Part shown: one piece after another, positions 1-11,387 of the stretch
Layout: every line of letters begins with the position of its first letter
Numbering within the stretch: position 1 is the stretch's first letter
NCBI RefSeq assembly: GCF_020525925.1
Contig: NZ_CP084876.1
Location: 5,146,001-5,210,000 of the forward strand
Origin: Klebsiella quasipneumoniae subsp. quasipneumoniae
GTDB taxonomy: Bacteria > Pseudomonadota > Gammaproteobacteria > Enterobacterales > Enterobacteriaceae
Reading direction: 5' to 3'
DNA length: 64,000 bases
The notes under the pieces: generated by a model
The model's input: only the letters and a program-made list of their open reading frames with translations
Database searches by the model: none
Told to the model about the DNA's origin: nothing
Made by a program: the position numbers and the translations under genes

Positions 1-705
1 CAGCACGCCCGCCGCAGCCAGCATCCACAAGCTGATCCAGCCGCGAATAATGCCGATAAACAGGAAGATGGCAAAGGCGATGATGATATTGGCGCGAGTC
101 CCGCCGACGATAGCGTAGGTCAGCAGACCAAAGGCCACGGTGCTGACGAGGAAGAAAATCCACGCCTTATAATCCTGGCGCAGGAAATAGACCACCAGCA
201 TCGCCGGAATAAAGAAGTAGAAGAAGCGTTTCAACGCCACGCCGGAGACTTCAGCAGAGAAAATCTGGCTGTAAGAGTTGAGCTTAAACAGCAGGAAACC
301 GTTGTGGGCGAAGAAGATGCCGACGCACAGCAGCGCCAGCCCCATCAGTATGCCCCACGCCAGATGGGTTTCCACCCGGTTCATGGTAAACAGCGGCCGA
401 CGCGTAATCTCACGCGATGCCGGACGCAGCCGCGTTTTATAGGTCACGTAGTAAATCGCGTAGAAGCACACCGCAATCAGCAGCGTCTGCAGCAAAATCT
501 CCGGCGGCGCCACGCTGACGTCAAAGCGGAACACCAGAATACTGGTCAGCGGGAAACCGAAGAAAAAGGTCAGCAGAAACAGCAACGAGAAAAAGACGTT
601 GAAGTTGAAGCGTACCCGACGGAACTCAAACCAGGTGGCGGTGGCGATAAACAGCGTCGACAGCAGCCAGACCACCAGCAGCCCGCTAAATTGCATTAAC
701 GTCAT
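1..705 (-). CDS. wzyE: ECA polymerase WzyE, N-terminal part (runs off left edge)
   Basis: Polymerase that joins undecaprenyl-linked ECA trisaccharide repeats at the periplasmic face of the inner membrane. Reading from the ATG at 705, 235 codons stay open to the window edge and begin [15 protein letters not shown], which matches the start of E. coli WzyE. Several long hydrophobic segments are visible (about residues 5-22, 35-55, 70-90, 115-135, 155-175), as expected for a polytopic protein of about 450 residues. The C-terminal half lies outside the window. The start overlaps the wecF stop by four bases (ATGA), so translation is probably coupled to wecF. Confidence 0.93.
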   Translation of the reverse strand, partial: MTLMQFSGLLVVWLLSTLFIATATWFEFRRVRFNFNVFFSLLFLLTFFFGFPLTSILVFRFDVSVAPPEILLQTLLIAVCFYAIYYVTYKTRLRPASREITRRPLFTMNRVETHLAWGILMGLALLCVGIFFAHNGFLLFKLNSYSQIFSAEVSGVALKRFFYFFIPAMLVVYFLRQDYKAWIFFLVSTVAFGLLTYAIVGGTRANIIIAFAIFLFIGIIRGWISLWMLAAAGVL

Positions 706-1778
706 GCCTGCCCCTCCGCCGCTAACCGTAGCGCTCGCTGCCAGCCCGTCAGATAGTTCGGCCGGAAGAAAGCGATACCCGACTTATCCACGCTCGCCAG
801 CTGGCGCTGCGCTTCGCGAACCACGCTGACTTCCAGCGCATCGCTGGTGAACAGCACCGGCACATGCTGCTCGGTCATATCCTGCCAGAACGGGTTTTCG
901 CGGTTGAGCACGCAGGGAATGCCCGCCTGAATCAACAGGCACAAGGTGCCGATCCCCTGCTGACGCGCAAACAGGAAATAGCCCAGATCGCAGCGGCGCA
1001 GCAGCGCCAGATAATCATGAAACTCAAGCTTCTCGCTGAGGATCTGCAGATGCTCGCGACTAAACAGCGCCGCCCCCGCCTCACGAACCTCATTGATATA
1101 GGCCTCGTTATTCGCCGGATAGCCCATCGGCACGATGACGTTTACCGTATCGCCAAACTGCTGATGGATAGCCTTCAGCGCGGCAATATGTTCATTGCTG
1201 CGATCCCCGGAGTTGCCCACCAGAATGGTCAGCGTGTCGCCGCGCGGCGCGTTTTCGGCCAGGGTATTCAGCGCCGGATCCATACGGGTCGGGAAGTAGA
1301 GTAGTTCGCCCGGAACGCGCGGATGGCGGTTAGCGAACCAGCTAAGATCGCCGCGGGTGGCGAAAACGCGCCCCACCCGCCCCTGCGCCAGGCGGCGCAG
1401 CGGATAGAACAGGCGGAACTTCAGGCTGGTCGCGTTTTCATACAGATCCGCCCCCCAGATATGCCAGTTAAACTGCGATGGGCGGATACCGCCGCTCAAC
1501 AGCGCCAGCCACAGGCCGGTATTGAACTGGCCGTGGAAGAAAAAGCGCTGCTGACGGTTGGCTTTGGCTTGCGCAATCACCGCCTGCGCCAGCGACTTCT
1601 TCCCCGGATAGCAGGTGATGTCCAGCGCCGGATACCCATCACGCACGCTGGCCTCATCACCGACGACCATAAATCTCCTGGCCTGCGGATCGGCGGCCAG
1701 TTCGTCGTTAAAGAACCGCAGTACGGTCTGGTTATGATGCGGGATATCCGATCCCAGTACATGTATCAGTGCTGTCAT
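702..1778 (-). CDS. wecF: TDP-Fuc4NAc:lipid II Fuc4NAc transferase WecF
   Basis: Adds 4-acetamido-4,6-dideoxy-D-galactose (Fuc4NAc) to lipid II to complete the lipid III trisaccharide of ECA, on the cytoplasmic side of the inner membrane. The product is 358 residues, against about 359 in E. coli, and begins [19 protein letters not shown], a recognisable WecF start (glycosyltransferase family 56). No signal peptide or membrane span is seen. The gene overlaps wzxE upstream by four bases and wzyE downstream by four bases, and the three form the lipid III completion, flipping and polymerisation block of the operon. Confidence 0.95.
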   Translation of the reverse strand: MTALIHVLGSDIPHHNQTVLRFFNDELAADPQARRFMVVGDEASVRDGYPALDITCYPGKKSLAQAVIAQAKANRQQRFFFHGQFNTGLWLALLSGGIRPSQFNWHIWGADLYENATSLKFRLFYPLRRLAQGRVGRVFATRGDLSWFANRHPRVPGELLYFPTRMDPALNTLAENAPRGDTLTILVGNSGDRSNEHIAALKAIHQQFGDTVNVIVPMGYPANNEAYINEVREAGAALFSREHLQILSEKLEFHDYLALLRRCDLGYFLFARQQGIGTLCLLIQAGIPCVLNRENPFWQDMTEQHVPVLFTSDALEVSVVREAQRQLASVDKSGIAFFRPNYLTGWQRALRLAAEGQA

Positions 1779-3025
1779 GCCCGTTTACGCCAGAGTAAAA
1801 ACACGCCACTACAAAGGGCGAAATAAACAATATAAGTGGCCATATACGCCTGCGCCGCGCCAACCGCGCCGTGCGCCGGTATAAGCCAGTGTGAGAATGC
1901 GGTCAGCAGCGTGAACTGGCTGATTTCCGTCAGAATATAAAAACGCAGCGACGCTTTAGCGATCACCAGATAGCCATAGACGTAGGCGCCTACTTTTAAA
2001 ACGTCGCCCACCAGCTGCCAGGCGAACAGGTCACGCATCGCGGTAAAGCGATCGGAAAACAGCAGCCAGATGGCAAAATCGCGCAGCAGCCAGACCGTCA
2101 GGCTCGCCGCCGCCACTGCCGGCAGGACGAATTTCAGCGACTTGACTATCTCGCGGGTGATATCCGTTTTGGCGCTCAGCCGCGACAGCGTCGGCAAGAG
2201 ATAGACGCTGAACGAGGCGGTAATAAACTGCAGATAGGCATCGGAGATACTGCTCACCCCCTGCCAGATACCGACCGCCTCCCAGCCATAATGCGCCGCC
2301 AGCAGATTACGCATCATCACATAAGCCACCGGCAGGGTCACTGAGGTTATCAGCGCCATCAGGGTAAATTTCGATAGCTGTCCCGCCAGACCGTTATCCC
2401 AGCGCGGACGCAGGGCGCTCAGCGGAATATTACCCCGCCGCCAGAGCATGATGCCCGCCGGGATCACCACCAGCGCCGGCACTAACGCCAGCCCCAGCAG
2501 CGCCCCCTGGTAACCACCGAAGTAGTAACAGGCATAATAGGCCGCCACGCCAATCAGGCTGCCGGCAATCAGCGAGAAGGCGTTTCCCGCCGCATCGCGA
2601 AAGCCTTTCATCAGCGCCAGCAGGAAGTTCGCCCAGGCGATCCCCATCTGCACCAACGCCACCAGCCGTACCAGATTCTGATAATGAGTATGACCGAACA
2701 GCCCCTGGCTTATCGGCGCCGCCGCCAGTAAAAACACCAGCGCCAGCAGCGTGGAAAAGCCAAGCACCATCGCCGACGAGGTGCCCACCACCTGCTTCAG
2801 GCGCGGGGGATCGTCGTGATGCTGAGCCACCAGCTTCGTGACGCCGTTAAATATCCCGGCCCCGGCCAGCACGCCGAGCACGGTGACCAGTTGCCGGAAG
2901 TTACCGGCCTGGCCAACGCCCGCGGGCCCAAACGAGACGGCCAGCAGCTTGACGACCAACAGCCCGGCGCCGATTTTGACCAGCGTCGAGGCCGCCGTCC
3001 ACAATGAGGCTTTTGCTAACGACAT
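1775..3025 (-). CDS. wzxE: Lipid III flippase WzxE
   Basis: Translocates the undecaprenyl-PP-linked ECA trisaccharide across the inner membrane. It belongs to the polysaccharide-export branch of the MOP flippases. The 416 residues have the family length and are mostly hydrophobic, with about twelve predicted spans starting at residue 15. It starts [19 protein letters not shown]. The stop overlaps wecF by four bases, and the start lies one base after the wecE stop, so it is clearly part of the wec operon. Confidence 0.95.
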   Translation of the reverse strand: MSLAKASLWTAASTLVKIGAGLLVVKLLAVSFGPAGVGQAGNFRQLVTVLGVLAGAGIFNGVTKLVAQHHDDPPRLKQVVGTSSAMVLGFSTLLALVFLLAAAPISQGLFGHTHYQNLVRLVALVQMGIAWANFLLALMKGFRDAAGNAFSLIAGSLIGVAAYYACYYFGGYQGALLGLALVPALVVIPAGIMLWRRGNIPLSALRPRWDNGLAGQLSKFTLMALITSVTLPVAYVMMRNLLAAHYGWEAVGIWQGVSSISDAYLQFITASFSVYLLPTLSRLSAKTDITREIVKSLKFVLPAVAAASLTVWLLRDFAIWLLFSDRFTAMRDLFAWQLVGDVLKVGAYVYGYLVIAKASLRFYILTEISQFTLLTAFSHWLIPAHGAVGAAQAYMATYIVYFALCSGVFLLWRKRA

Positions 3026-3026
3026 A

Positions 3027-4157
3027 TCAGGAGAAGTAGCTCAGCAGCGAGTTAATCACCGTCCGCTGGTTCACCACAGACAGATTGTAAAACAGCGGCA
3101 GGCGTACCAGGCGCTCGCTCTCCTGGGTGGTATAGCGGTCTTCACCGTGGAATTCGCCGAAGTGTTCGCCTGCCGGACAGCTGTGCAGGGGAATGTAATG
3201 GAATACCGCGAGGATCTCCGCCTCTTTCAGCCAGGCGATAAGCCTGCTGCGATCCTCGATATCGCGCAGCTTAATGTAGAACATGTGCGCGTTTTGCCCG
3301 CAGTCAGCCGGGACCGTCGGCAGTTCAATACGTCCCGCGCGGGCCAGCGGCAGCAGCGCGTCATAGTAATTCTGCCACAGCGCCAGACGCTGCTGGTTGA
3401 TGCGCTCCGCCGCTTCCAGCTGCGCCCACAGATAGGCGGCCTGCAGGTCGGACATCAGATAGCTGGAGCCAATGTCCCGCCAGGTATATTTATCCACCAG
3501 GCCACGAAAGAACTGGCTGCGGTTGGTGCCTTTTTCGCGAATGATCTCCGCACGTTCCACCAGCGTGCGATCGTTGATCAGCGTCGCCCCGCCCTCACCG
3601 CCGGCGGTGTAGTTTTTAGTTTCATGGAAGCTGAAGCAGCCGATATGGCCGATGGTGCCCAGCGCGCGCCCCTTGTAGGTGGACATCACCCCCTGCGCGG
3701 CGTCTTCCACCACGAACAGGTTGTACTTGTCGGCGATGGCCATGATGGTATCCATCTCGCAGGCTACGCCGGCATAGTGCACCGGGACGATCGCCCGGGT
3801 TTTATCGGTGATAGCGGCTTCGATTAACGTTTCATCGATATTCATCGTATCGCGACGGATATCGACGAAGACGATTTTCGCCCCGCGCAGCACAAAGGCA
3901 TTGGCGGTGGATACAAAGGTATAGCTGGGCATAATCACTTCGTCGCCCGGCTGGATATCCAGCAGCAGCGCGGCCATCTCCAGCGAAGCCGTGCAGGAAG
4001 GGGTTAGCAGGGCTTTTGCCGTGCCAAAACGCTGCTCCATCCACTGCTGGCAGCGGCGCGTAAAGCCGCCGTCGCCGCACAGCTTGCCGCTGTTCATCGC
4101 AGACTGCATGTAATCAAGCTCGGTTCCAACCACCGGCGGCGCGTTAAATGGGATCAT
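3027..4157 (-). CDS. wecE: dTDP-4-amino-4,6-dideoxygalactose transaminase
   Basis: PLP-dependent sugar aminotransferase that converts dTDP-4-keto-6-deoxyglucose to dTDP-Fuc4N for ECA, using glutamate. The start was placed at the ATG at 4157 (MIPFNAPPVVGTELDY), which gives 376 residues, the E. coli length. An in-frame upstream extension to 4202 would run back into wecD. The DegT/DnrJ/EryC1 fold is supported by the CFSFHETKNYTAGGEGG segment near residues 170-190, which holds the PLP lysine. Also called rffA. It begins four bases after the wecD stop. Confidence 0.95.
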   Translation of the reverse strand: MIPFNAPPVVGTELDYMQSAMNSGKLCGDGGFTRRCQQWMEQRFGTAKALLTPSCTASLEMAALLLDIQPGDEVIMPSYTFVSTANAFVLRGAKIVFVDIRRDTMNIDETLIEAAITDKTRAIVPVHYAGVACEMDTIMAIADKYNLFVVEDAAQGVMSTYKGRALGTIGHIGCFSFHETKNYTAGGEGGATLINDRTLVERAEIIREKGTNRSQFFRGLVDKYTWRDIGSSYLMSDLQAAYLWAQLEAAERINQQRLALWQNYYDALLPLARAGRIELPTVPADCGQNAHMFYIKLRDIEDRSRLIAWLKEAEILAVFHYIPLHSCPAGEHFGEFHGEDRYTTQESERLVRLPLFYNLSVVNQRTVINSLLSYFS

Positions 4158-4161
4158 GGGG

Positions 4162-4836
4162 TCACCTGTATAGCCAGTAGGCGGTGCTTTCCACATTAGC
4201 ACCGCTGAGAATATAACGTTTAAGCGCGGCGGTGTTGCCCATCTGGGTCGCCACCCGCAGTGTAGAAAGTCCGCGCGAAGCGGCCCAGTACCGCGCCGCC
4301 TGCATCAGCTGCGCCCCGGCGCCGCGTCCGGCCAGCAGGCCGATACGCGCCTCGGTGGCATTGAGCTGGCGCAGGGAGACAAAGGCGCGAATATCGCCCT
4401 CTGGATGGCGGTAAATCAGGCACTGATGATCGAAGGTGCCGCGCACCGCATTTTCAATCCACTGGGCATAGAAACGGCCGCTGGCGTCGGCAGCATACCA
4501 GGGCGCGCGAAAGCGGCTCATCGCAAAGGCCTGCGCCGCCTGCTCGCGCAGTGGCGCAATATCCGCCTCCACGGCGACGTCGGCGCCCGCATCCGCAGGG
4601 TTGCCCACCGGTAGCGCCAGATCGACCTCGCCTTCCACCAGCTGAAAACCCAGCTGCTGCAGCGCGTCGAGCCGGACGGTGTCGCTGGCGGCTACCTTCG
4701 CCTGCACTCGCGACCACCCCGCCAGCGCCTCAGGCGTCAGCCGCGGCGCATGCTCGTCAAAGTGAACGACGGCGCTGTTAACGGCAAAGAAGCGGTTCTC
4801 CCACTCCAGGGGATCAATACTGGCGCGGACGGGCAC
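4162..4836 (-). CDS. wecD: dTDP-fucosamine acetyltransferase WecD
   Basis: GNAT-family enzyme that acetylates dTDP-Fuc4N with acetyl-CoA to give dTDP-Fuc4NAc, the donor used by WecF. The product is 224 residues, the E. coli length. The acetyl-CoA loop is visible as [15 protein letters not shown] near residues 168-182, followed by the typical GNAT C-terminal region ending [12 protein letters not shown]. It overlaps the 3' end of rffH by 23 bases, and the next gene supplies its substrate (WecE). Also called rffC. Confidence 0.94.
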   Translation of the reverse strand: MPVRASIDPLEWENRFFAVNSAVVHFDEHAPRLTPEALAGWSRVQAKVAASDTVRLDALQQLGFQLVEGEVDLALPVGNPADAGADVAVEADIAPLREQAAQAFAMSRFRAPWYAADASGRFYAQWIENAVRGTFDHQCLIYRHPEGDIRAFVSLRQLNATEARIGLLAGRGAGAQLMQAARYWAASRGLSTLRVATQMGNTAALKRYILSGANVESTAYWLYR

Positions 4837-5695
4837 GGAGCAGATCCAGCAGATATTGGCCGTAGCCGGTTTTTTCCAACCGCTTCGCCGCGTGTTTGAC
4901 GCCGTCGTCGTCCAGCCAGCCGTTGCGCCAGCCGATCTCTTCCAGACAGGCGATTTTGAAGCCCTGACGCTTCTCGACGGTCTGCACGAACATGCTGGCC
5001 TCGATCAGGCTATCGTGGGTGCCGGTATCCAGCCACGCAAAGCCGCGTCCAAGCAGTTCGACGGTCAATGCGCCATCTTCAAGGTACATCTGGTTGATAG
5101 AGGTGATTTCCAGTTCGCCGCGCTCGGATGGCTTGACCCGTTTGGCGTACTCCGCCACCTTGCCATCGTAGAAATAGAGACCGGTGACCGCCCAGTTCGA
5201 CTTCGGCTGCTTCGGCTTCTCTTCCAGCGACAGCGCGCGAAAGTTGTCATCAAACTCCACCACGCCAAAGCGCTCAGGATCCATCACCTGATAGCCAAAA
5301 ATCGTCGCCCCTTCCGTGCGGGCAGCCACGCTGCGCAGCTTGGGGCTGAAGCTCTGGCCGAAGAAAATATTGTCGCCTAACACCAGGCACGCCGGTTCGC
5401 CGTTAAGAAAGGCTTCGCCGATGATAAACGCCTGGGCTAAACCATCCGGCGTCGGCTGTACGGCATAGTGCAGCGCAATGCCAAATTCTGAGCCATCGCC
5501 GAGCAGGCGCTGGAAATCGCGCAGATCGTCCGGCGTGGTGATGATCAGGATCTCACGGATCCCGGCCAGCATTAATACCGACAGCGGGTAGTAGATCATC
5601 GGCTTATCGTAGATCGGCAACAGCTGCTTCGACACGCCGCGGGTGATGGGATGCAGTCGCGTTCCGGAACCCCCCGCCAGAATAATACCTTTCAT
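4814..5695 (-). CDS. rffH: Glucose-1-phosphate thymidylyltransferase 2
   Basis: Makes dTDP-glucose from dTTP and glucose-1-phosphate, the first step of the dTDP-Fuc4NAc branch of ECA. It has the sugar nucleotidyltransferase signature [13 protein letters not shown] at residues 6-18 and 293 residues, the E. coli length. Two ATGs are adjacent (5698 and 5695). I chose 5695 because a run of six G's just upstream is then better spaced as a ribosome binding site. It is paralogous to RmlA of O-antigen clusters, but its place in the wec operon fixes it as RffH. Confidence 0.94.
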   Translation of the reverse strand: MKGIILAGGSGTRLHPITRGVSKQLLPIYDKPMIYYPLSVLMLAGIREILIITTPDDLRDFQRLLGDGSEFGIALHYAVQPTPDGLAQAFIIGEAFLNGEPACLVLGDNIFFGQSFSPKLRSVAARTEGATIFGYQVMDPERFGVVEFDDNFRALSLEEKPKQPKSNWAVTGLYFYDGKVAEYAKRVKPSERGELEITSINQMYLEDGALTVELLGRGFAWLDTGTHDSLIEASMFVQTVEKRQGFKIACLEEIGWRNGWLDDDGVKHAAKRLEKTGYGQYLLDLLRARPRQY

Positions 5696-5713
5696 CATTC
5701 CCCCCAGAGATGA

Positions 5714-6781
5714 TTAGCCTTGCAGTCCAAGACGCTCGCCCTGATAGCTTCCGTCCTGAACCTGGCGCCACCATGTCTCGTTCGCCAGATACCACGCCAC
5801 GGTCTTACGCATACCGGAAGTGAAGGTCTCAGCCGGCGTCCAGCCCAGCTCACGGGCGATCTTCGAGGCATCAATGGCATAGCGCAGATCGTGGCCCGGG
5901 CGATCGGCAACAAAGGCGATCAGGTCGCGATAGTGCGCCACGCCCTGCGGCTTATGCGGTGCCAGCGCTTCGAGCAATTCGCAAATGGTTTCCACCACCT
6001 CGATGTTTTTACGCTCGTTATGACCGCCGATATTGTAAGTCTCGCCCGGTTCGCCGCGGGTCGCCACCAGATACAGCGCTCTGGCATGATCTTCCACGTA
6101 CAGCCAGTCGCGGATCTGCTGTCCATTGCCATACACTGGCAGCGGCTTGCCTGCCAGCGCGTTGAGGATGGTCAGCGGGATCAGCTTCTCGGGGAAGTGA
6201 TATGGGCCGTAGTTATTCGAGCAGTTGGTGATAAGCGTCGGCAGGCCATAGGTACGCAGCCAGGCACGCACCAGGTGGTCGCTGCTGGCTTTCGAGGCCG
6301 AATAGGGGCTGCTTGGCGCATAGGGCGTGGTCTCGGTAAAGAAATCATCGCTGCCGTGCAGATCGCCATACACTTCATCGGTGGAGATGTGATGGAAGCG
6401 AAACGCCGATTTTTGCGCCGTAGCCAGCGTATTCCACCAGCTACGGGCCGCCTCCAGCAGCGTATAGGTGCCCACGATATTGGTTTCAATAAATGCCGCC
6501 GGGCCGTCAATCGACCGATCGACATGGCTTTCCGCCGCCAGGTGCATCACTGTATCCGGTTGATACTGCACGAAAATACGGTCCAGCTCGCCGCGGTCGC
6601 AGATATCCACCTGTTCAAAGGCGAAACGCGCATCCTGCGCCACCGGCGCCAGCGACATTAAATTGCCGGCGTAGGTCAGTTTATCCACCACCACCACGCG
6701 ATCGGCGGTGTGCTGGATAATCTCCCGCACTACCGCCGAACCAATGAAGCCCGCGCCGCCGGTGACCAGAATGGTTCTCAC
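5714..6781 (-). CDS. rffG: dTDP-glucose 4,6-dehydratase 2
   Basis: Short-chain dehydrogenase/reductase that converts dTDP-glucose to dTDP-4-keto-6-deoxyglucose in the ECA pathway. The Rossmann motif TGGAGFIGS is at residues 8-16, and the catalytic YSASK is near residue 160. I chose the GTG at 6781 as start, because it gives 355 residues, as in E. coli, and forms a GTGA overlap with the wecC stop. A second in-frame GTG two codons upstream (6787) is possible. rffH follows after 18 bases. Confidence 0.94.
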   Translation of the reverse strand: MRTILVTGGAGFIGSAVVREIIQHTADRVVVVDKLTYAGNLMSLAPVAQDARFAFEQVDICDRGELDRIFVQYQPDTVMHLAAESHVDRSIDGPAAFIETNIVGTYTLLEAARSWWNTLATAQKSAFRFHHISTDEVYGDLHGSDDFFTETTPYAPSSPYSASKASSDHLVRAWLRTYGLPTLITNCSNNYGPYHFPEKLIPLTILNALAGKPLPVYGNGQQIRDWLYVEDHARALYLVATRGEPGETYNIGGHNERKNIEVVETICELLEALAPHKPQGVAHYRDLIAFVADRPGHDLRYAIDASKIARELGWTPAETFTSGMRKTVAWYLANETWWRQVQDGSYQGERLGLQG

Positions 6782-8040
6782 CGCCACACTCCTTTGGTGT
6801 CGATGATATACGCCTGGGTGACGCTGTCGCCGCTAACGGCTTTAAATTCATGGTGATCGACCAGCATCACCAGCACGTCGGCGCTGGCCAGCGCCGCATC
6901 GAGGGTCGCCAGCGTACACAGACCGTCGAGTTTCTTCGGCAGCGCGTGAATGTTGGGCTCAACTACCTGCGTCGTGCCGCTGTGCCAGCGGGCAATCTGC
7001 GCGGCAATTTCCATTGCCGGGCTTTCGCGCAGGTCGTCAATATTCGGCTTAAAGGCGAGGCCAAAACAGGCAATGGTCAGTTCGCTGGCCCGTTTGTTGG
7101 TGGCATTCAGGCAGTCAGCTACCTGCGCCTTCACCTGTTCGATAACCCATTCCGGCTTGTGGTCGTTGACCTCACGGGCCGTGCGGATCAGACGCGCCTG
7201 CTGCGGGTTTTGCGCCACGATAAACCACGGGTCGACGGCGATACAGTGGCCGCCGACGCCCGGTCCCGGCTGCAGGATATTCACTCGCGGATGGCGGTTC
7301 GCCAGGCGGATCAGTTCCCAGACGTTAATGGCCTGATCGGCGCAAATCAGCGACAGCTCGTTGGCAAAAGCGATGTTGACGTCGCGGAAGCTGTTTTCCG
7401 TCAGCTTGCACATCTCGGCGGTACGCGAGTTGGTCACCACACATTCGCCTTCGAGGAAGATTTTATACAGCTCGCTGGCGCGAGCGGAGCAGACCGGCGA
7501 CATGCCGCCGATAACGCGGTCGTTTTTAATCAGCTCGACCATCACCTGGCCGGGCAATACCCGCTCCGGGCAGTAGGCGATATTCACGTCCGCCGCTTCA
7601 CCCACCTGCTGGGGAAAGCTGAGGTCCGGGCGCATCTCCGCCAGCCACTCAGCCATCTGTTCGGTCGACCCGACCGGCGAGGTGGACTCGAGGATCACCA
7701 GCGAGCCTTTCTTTAACGTCGGCGCAATGGATTTAGCCGCCGACTCGACAAACACCATATCCGGCTCGTGGCGATCTTTAAACGGCGTCGGCACGGCAAT
7801 CAGGTAGGCATCCGCTGCCACCGGGGTGGTGGTGGCGCTTAAATATCCCTGCTCGACCGCGGTCTTCACCACGCTCGCCAGGTCCGGCTCCACGATATGA
7901 ATCTCTCCACGGTTAATGGTCTCCACGGCATGTTGATTGACATCAACGCCGACCACCCGCTTCTGCCGGGAGGCGAACGCGGCAGCGGTTGGCAGCCCGA
8001 TATAGCCAAGGCCAATCACTGAAATGGTAGAAAAACTCAT
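6778..8040 (-). CDS. wecC: UDP-N-acetyl-D-mannosamine dehydrogenase
   Basis: NAD-dependent four-electron oxidation of UDP-ManNAc to UDP-ManNAcA, the donor for ECA lipid II. The product is 420 residues, the family length. The N-terminal NAD fold has [10 protein letters not shown] at residues 10-19. The segment [19 protein letters not shown], near residues 211-229, is the conserved central helix of UDP-glucose/ManNAc dehydrogenases, and [14 protein letters not shown] follows near residue 257. It overlaps wecB by four bases upstream and rffG by four bases downstream. Confidence 0.96.
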   Translation of the reverse strand: MSFSTISVIGLGYIGLPTAAAFASRQKRVVGVDVNQHAVETINRGEIHIVEPDLASVVKTAVEQGYLSATTTPVAADAYLIAVPTPFKDRHEPDMVFVESAAKSIAPTLKKGSLVILESTSPVGSTEQMAEWLAEMRPDLSFPQQVGEAADVNIAYCPERVLPGQVMVELIKNDRVIGGMSPVCSARASELYKIFLEGECVVTNSRTAEMCKLTENSFRDVNIAFANELSLICADQAINVWELIRLANRHPRVNILQPGPGVGGHCIAVDPWFIVAQNPQQARLIRTAREVNDHKPEWVIEQVKAQVADCLNATNKRASELTIACFGLAFKPNIDDLRESPAMEIAAQIARWHSGTTQVVEPNIHALPKKLDGLCTLATLDAALASADVLVMLVDHHEFKAVSGDSVTQAYIIDTKGVWR

Positions 8041-9167
8041 AGCATTACCTGATTATTTTTAAGTGCAGACAAAATTCGACGACATGCTTCGCCATCGCCA
8101 TAAGGATTATGCGCGCGGCTCATCGCCTGGTATGCGGCATCATCCTCCAGCAGTCGCGTGACTTCCGCCACGATGCGCTGGCTGTCGGTGCCCACCAGAC
8201 AGACGGTACCGGCGGCCACCGCTTCCGGACGTTCGGTCATATCGCGCATGACCAGCACCGGTTTCCCCAGGGAAGGCGCCTCTTCCTGAATACCACCGGA
8301 ATCGGTCAGGATGAGCCAGGCCCGATCCATCAACCAGACGAACGGCAGGTAGTCCTGCGGTTCAATCAACATCACGTTGTCGATATGGCCGAGAATACGG
8401 TTCACCGGTTCGCTGACGTTAGGATTCAGGTGAACCGGATAGACAATCTGCACCTCAGGGTGGGTATGGGCTATCTCCGCCAGCGCCTGGCAGATCTGCT
8501 CAAAGCCGAGCCCAAAGCTTTCCCGCCGATGGCCGGTAACCAGAATCATTTTTTTACCGTGGCTAATGAAAGGATAGCGCTGCAGCAGGGTCTCCCGTAG
8601 CGCTTCATCGCCCAGAACGCGATCGCGCACCCAGAATAGGGCATCGATGACCGTATTCCCGGTCACCGTGATGCGACTGTCGGCAATGTTCTCCCGCAAC
8701 AGATTCTGCCGCGAGGTTTCCGTAGGGGCGAAATGGTACGTCGCCAGATGCCCGGTCAGCGTACGGTTGCCCTCTTCCGGCCACGGCGAACTTAAATCGC
8801 CGGTCCGCAGACCCGCCTCTACATGGCCCACCGGTATACGCTGGTAAAACGCCGCCAGGCTCGCCGCCATCGTGGTGGTGGTATCGCCATGCACCAGCAC
8901 CACGTCGGGTTTAAACGACTCCAGAACCGGCTTCAGCCCCTCAAGAATACGGCAGGTGATCTCGGTGAGCCCCTGCCCCGGCTTCATGATGTTAAGATCG
9001 TAGTCCGGGGTGATGGAGAATAGTTTCAACACCTGATCGAGCATCTCCCGATGCTGCGCAGTCACGCATACTTTCGCCTCAAAATGAGGATCCTTTGCCA
9101 GCGCATGGACCAGAGGAGCCATTTTGATGGCTTCCGGCCTCGTGCCAAATACAGTTAGTACTTTCAC
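8037..9167 (-). CDS. wecB: UDP-N-acetylglucosamine 2-epimerase (non-hydrolysing)
   Basis: Interconverts UDP-GlcNAc and UDP-ManNAc to feed WecC. The product is 376 residues, the E. coli length, and begins with a GTG codon ([18 protein letters not shown] follows). Family motifs are present: VHGDTTTT near residue 93, [10 protein letters not shown] near 115 and TGHRRES near 212, the last two holding residues known to be catalytic in the family. It lies 56 bases downstream of wzzE and overlaps wecC by four bases. Confidence 0.96.
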   Translation of the reverse strand: MKVLTVFGTRPEAIKMAPLVHALAKDPHFEAKVCVTAQHREMLDQVLKLFSITPDYDLNIMKPGQGLTEITCRILEGLKPVLESFKPDVVLVHGDTTTTMAASLAAFYQRIPVGHVEAGLRTGDLSSPWPEEGNRTLTGHLATYHFAPTETSRQNLLRENIADSRITVTGNTVIDALFWVRDRVLGDEALRETLLQRYPFISHGKKMILVTGHRRESFGLGFEQICQALAEIAHTHPEVQIVYPVHLNPNVSEPVNRILGHIDNVMLIEPQDYLPFVWLMDRAWLILTDSGGIQEEAPSLGKPVLVMRDMTERPEAVAAGTVCLVGTDSQRIVAEVTRLLEDDAAYQAMSRAHNPYGDGEACRRILSALKNNQVML

Positions 9168-9223
9168 ATCGATTCTCTTCGATTAGGCGATGAAGGTCAT
9201 TTGCCCTTCACCACAGGCCGCAA

Positions 9224-10270
9224 TCACAGGACACGACGACGCGATAACGCCACGCCTGCGCCGATGAGCGCACCCACAATCCCCCACATCACCATCAGAA
9301 ATACACGGCGCGGGCTATCGCGTTTTACAGGTTCTTCCGGCGTTCGCAAATACCGGTAAGTCTGAAAACGCGGATCCAACGTTGGACCGACGTTCAACGT
9401 GCTCAGCATGGCGCGATTCTGGTCGTAATCGAGGTCATATTCCGGTCCGACGGCCTGCAGGTTTTCCAGTCTGGCCTGCAGCATCGGCCTGCCCAATAAA
9501 AATAGCTCTGAATCCGGCAACTGATCGGCAGGAACATCCGTTTCGCTGCGCGAGATATTATGCTGCTGAGCGACCTTCAGCGCTTGCTCCACGCTGTGGG
9601 TCCGGCGGTTGAAAATAGCCTCGGCCACTTCTTCCTGACGCTTCACCTGCGCCTTCATTTGTACCGTCCGCGCCGCCCAGGCGCCTTTGAGCTCGTCGTT
9701 AAGATGGCCAGCCGCCCGCTGGCTGGCGAAAGCCACATACTGGCGCAGCAAATTATTGGCATCCTGCCCGGTCTCGGCGGTCAGTTTGACGCTGTCGTTG
9801 ACGCTCTTGGCCGCATCGCCTGGCATAAACTGGATATTGTTAATTAAATCATCCAGCATCGCCGCATCGGCGCGAGCATTACCCGACTGTCGCTGCTTGT
9901 AGTAGTCCGTTTGCAGCCAGAAATCACGCCGGGTATCCCAGGAGGCCAACTGCATGATGAACTCTTTATACGCTTCATCCATGGCGGAAGGCTGATCTAC
10001 CGAGGCCAGGTCGGCTTTGATATCCAGATTGCGTAAGAACTGCTGCTGGGAATAGTACCCCCCCAACATGTTGACAGTAGGCCGATCGGTGATCGCCGTG
10101 GCGCTCCACTCCTGGCGAGCAAAGAAGGTGTACACCAACACGATAGCGGCGAAGAGTACAGCACCGCCGACTATCCAGCCTTTTCCTGCCCATAAAGCGC
10201 GAAACAGCCCGCGAATATCCAGCTCGTTCTCAACGTTCACTGATTGTGCTCCCGGTAATGGTTGAGTCAT
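9224..10270 (-). CDS. wzzE: ECA chain-length regulator WzzE
   Basis: Inner-membrane polysaccharide co-polymerase that sets the modal length of ECA chains made by WzyE. The start at the ATG at 10270 gives 348 residues, the E. coli length; the codon before it is GTG and less likely. Two transmembrane helices bracket a large periplasmic domain, at about residues 32-52 and 322-342. The typical proline-rich stretch LRTPEEPVKRDSPRR precedes the second helix. It follows wecA by 13 bases. Confidence 0.95.
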   Translation of the reverse strand: MTQPLPGAQSVNVENELDIRGLFRALWAGKGWIVGGAVLFAAIVLVYTFFARQEWSATAITDRPTVNMLGGYYSQQQFLRNLDIKADLASVDQPSAMDEAYKEFIMQLASWDTRRDFWLQTDYYKQRQSGNARADAAMLDDLINNIQFMPGDAAKSVNDSVKLTAETGQDANNLLRQYVAFASQRAAGHLNDELKGAWAARTVQMKAQVKRQEEVAEAIFNRRTHSVEQALKVAQQHNISRSETDVPADQLPDSELFLLGRPMLQARLENLQAVGPEYDLDYDQNRAMLSTLNVGPTLDPRFQTYRYLRTPEEPVKRDSPRRVFLMVMWGIVGALIGAGVALSRRRVL

Positions 10271-10283
10271 CACATCCCCAGCT

Positions 10284-11387
10284 TTACTTGGTTAGTTTCG
10301 GATTATTGCCGCTGTGTCGCCGAATTCTGCGTCTGATGCGCTTAACCAGACGCGCCACTTTCCAGGCGCGCTTAATACAGTAGCCATAAAGGAAGAAGGC
10401 CACCAAAAAGAGAATTAACATCACCCATTCCGGCACAATGCGGGTATATTCCGCCGCGACGCCAACCAGCGCCAGCAGGGCAGCGGCCAGGGTGATCAGG
10501 ACGAACGCCTGGCGGGAAGTAAACCCGGCGCGCATGATCAAATGATGAATATGCTGCCGGTCCGGTGAGAAAGGACTCATGCCTTTACGCAGGCGGCGAT
10601 ACATAATCGCCACCATATCCATCAACGGGATAGCGATAATCCACAGCGCGGTGACCGGGCTGATGGGATGCGTTTTACCTTGTGTGGTTTCCAGCAGGAT
10701 CCAGATGATGGTGAAGCCAATCATGGTGCTGCCGGCGTCACCCATAAAAACTTTATAGCGGCGGCCGAGGGCGCCAAGATTAAGAAGAATATAGGGCAGA
10801 ATGGCGGCGATCATCGCAAAACACCACATCGCCAGACTGTACTGACCGTCAAACCAGAGGATGATCCCAGTCGCCGCAAAGGAGACGGATGACAGGCCGC
10901 CGAGCAGGCCGTCAATCCCATCGACCATATTAAACGCGTTGATGGCGGCCCAGACGGCAAACAGAGTGAGGAAGAAGCCGAAAGGCCCCAGCACCAGCTC
11001 CCACGAGCCAAAAATAAAGCCCAGACTACTCAGATGCAGATTCCCTGCCATCATCATAATCACGGCGATCGCGGCCTGAATGACCGCGCGAATTTTCACG
11101 CTGATGTCGAAGCGATCGTCCAGCGCGCCAACCAGCACCAATACCCCCGCACAGGCCAGATACAGCGAGGCGTGAGGAATATAATAATCGGCGATGGCGA
11201 AGGTGAAACAGATGCCTGCATAAACTGAGATACCACCGACCAACGGAATCAACCCCTGATGCCGTTTGCGATAGTTTGGTTTATCCACTAACCCAATCTT
11301 TTTTGCCACTTTCCGCGCGACAAAAATAAAGAGGGTCGTGAATAAGAAAATACTGATTAATTCAGTAATAGCAGTGAGTAAATTCAC
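10284..11387 (-). CDS. wecA: UDP-GlcNAc:undecaprenyl-phosphate GlcNAc-1-phosphate transferase
   Basis: Integral membrane enzyme that starts ECA synthesis, and O-antigen synthesis in many strains, by forming undecaprenyl-PP-GlcNAc. I chose the GTG at 11387 (then NLLTAITELISIF), giving 367 residues as in E. coli; a longer open frame upstream is not conserved. About eleven membrane spans are evident. The catalytic Asp pair GALDDRFD (residues 90-91), NAFNMVDGIDGL near residue 150 and the HIHH motif near 280 are intact. It is the first gene of the wec operon. Confidence 0.96.
   Translation of the reverse strand: MNLLTAITELISIFLFTTLFIFVARKVAKKIGLVDKPNYRKRHQGLIPLVGGISVYAGICFTFAIADYYIPHASLYLACAGVLVLVGALDDRFDISVKIRAVIQAAIAVIMMMAGNLHLSSLGFIFGSWELVLGPFGFFLTLFAVWAAINAFNMVDGIDGLLGGLSSVSFAATGIILWFDGQYSLAMWCFAMIAAILPYILLNLGALGRRYKVFMGDAGSTMIGFTIIWILLETTQGKTHPISPVTALWIIAIPLMDMVAIMYRRLRKGMSPFSPDRQHIHHLIMRAGFTSRQAFVLITLAAALLALVGVAAEYTRIVPEWVMLILFLVAFFLYGYCIKRAWKVARLVKRIRRRIRRHSGNNPKLTK

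Noticed and set aside
2838..3827. Long plus-strand open frame of 329 codons opposite wzxE and wecE
   Set aside because: It is antisense to two well-matched genes, has no recognisable protein family and crosses their boundary. High-GC coding sequence often leaves such frames open on the other strand.
5720..6661. Plus-strand open frame of 313 codons opposite rffG
   Set aside because: It is antisense to rffG and has no recognisable domain.
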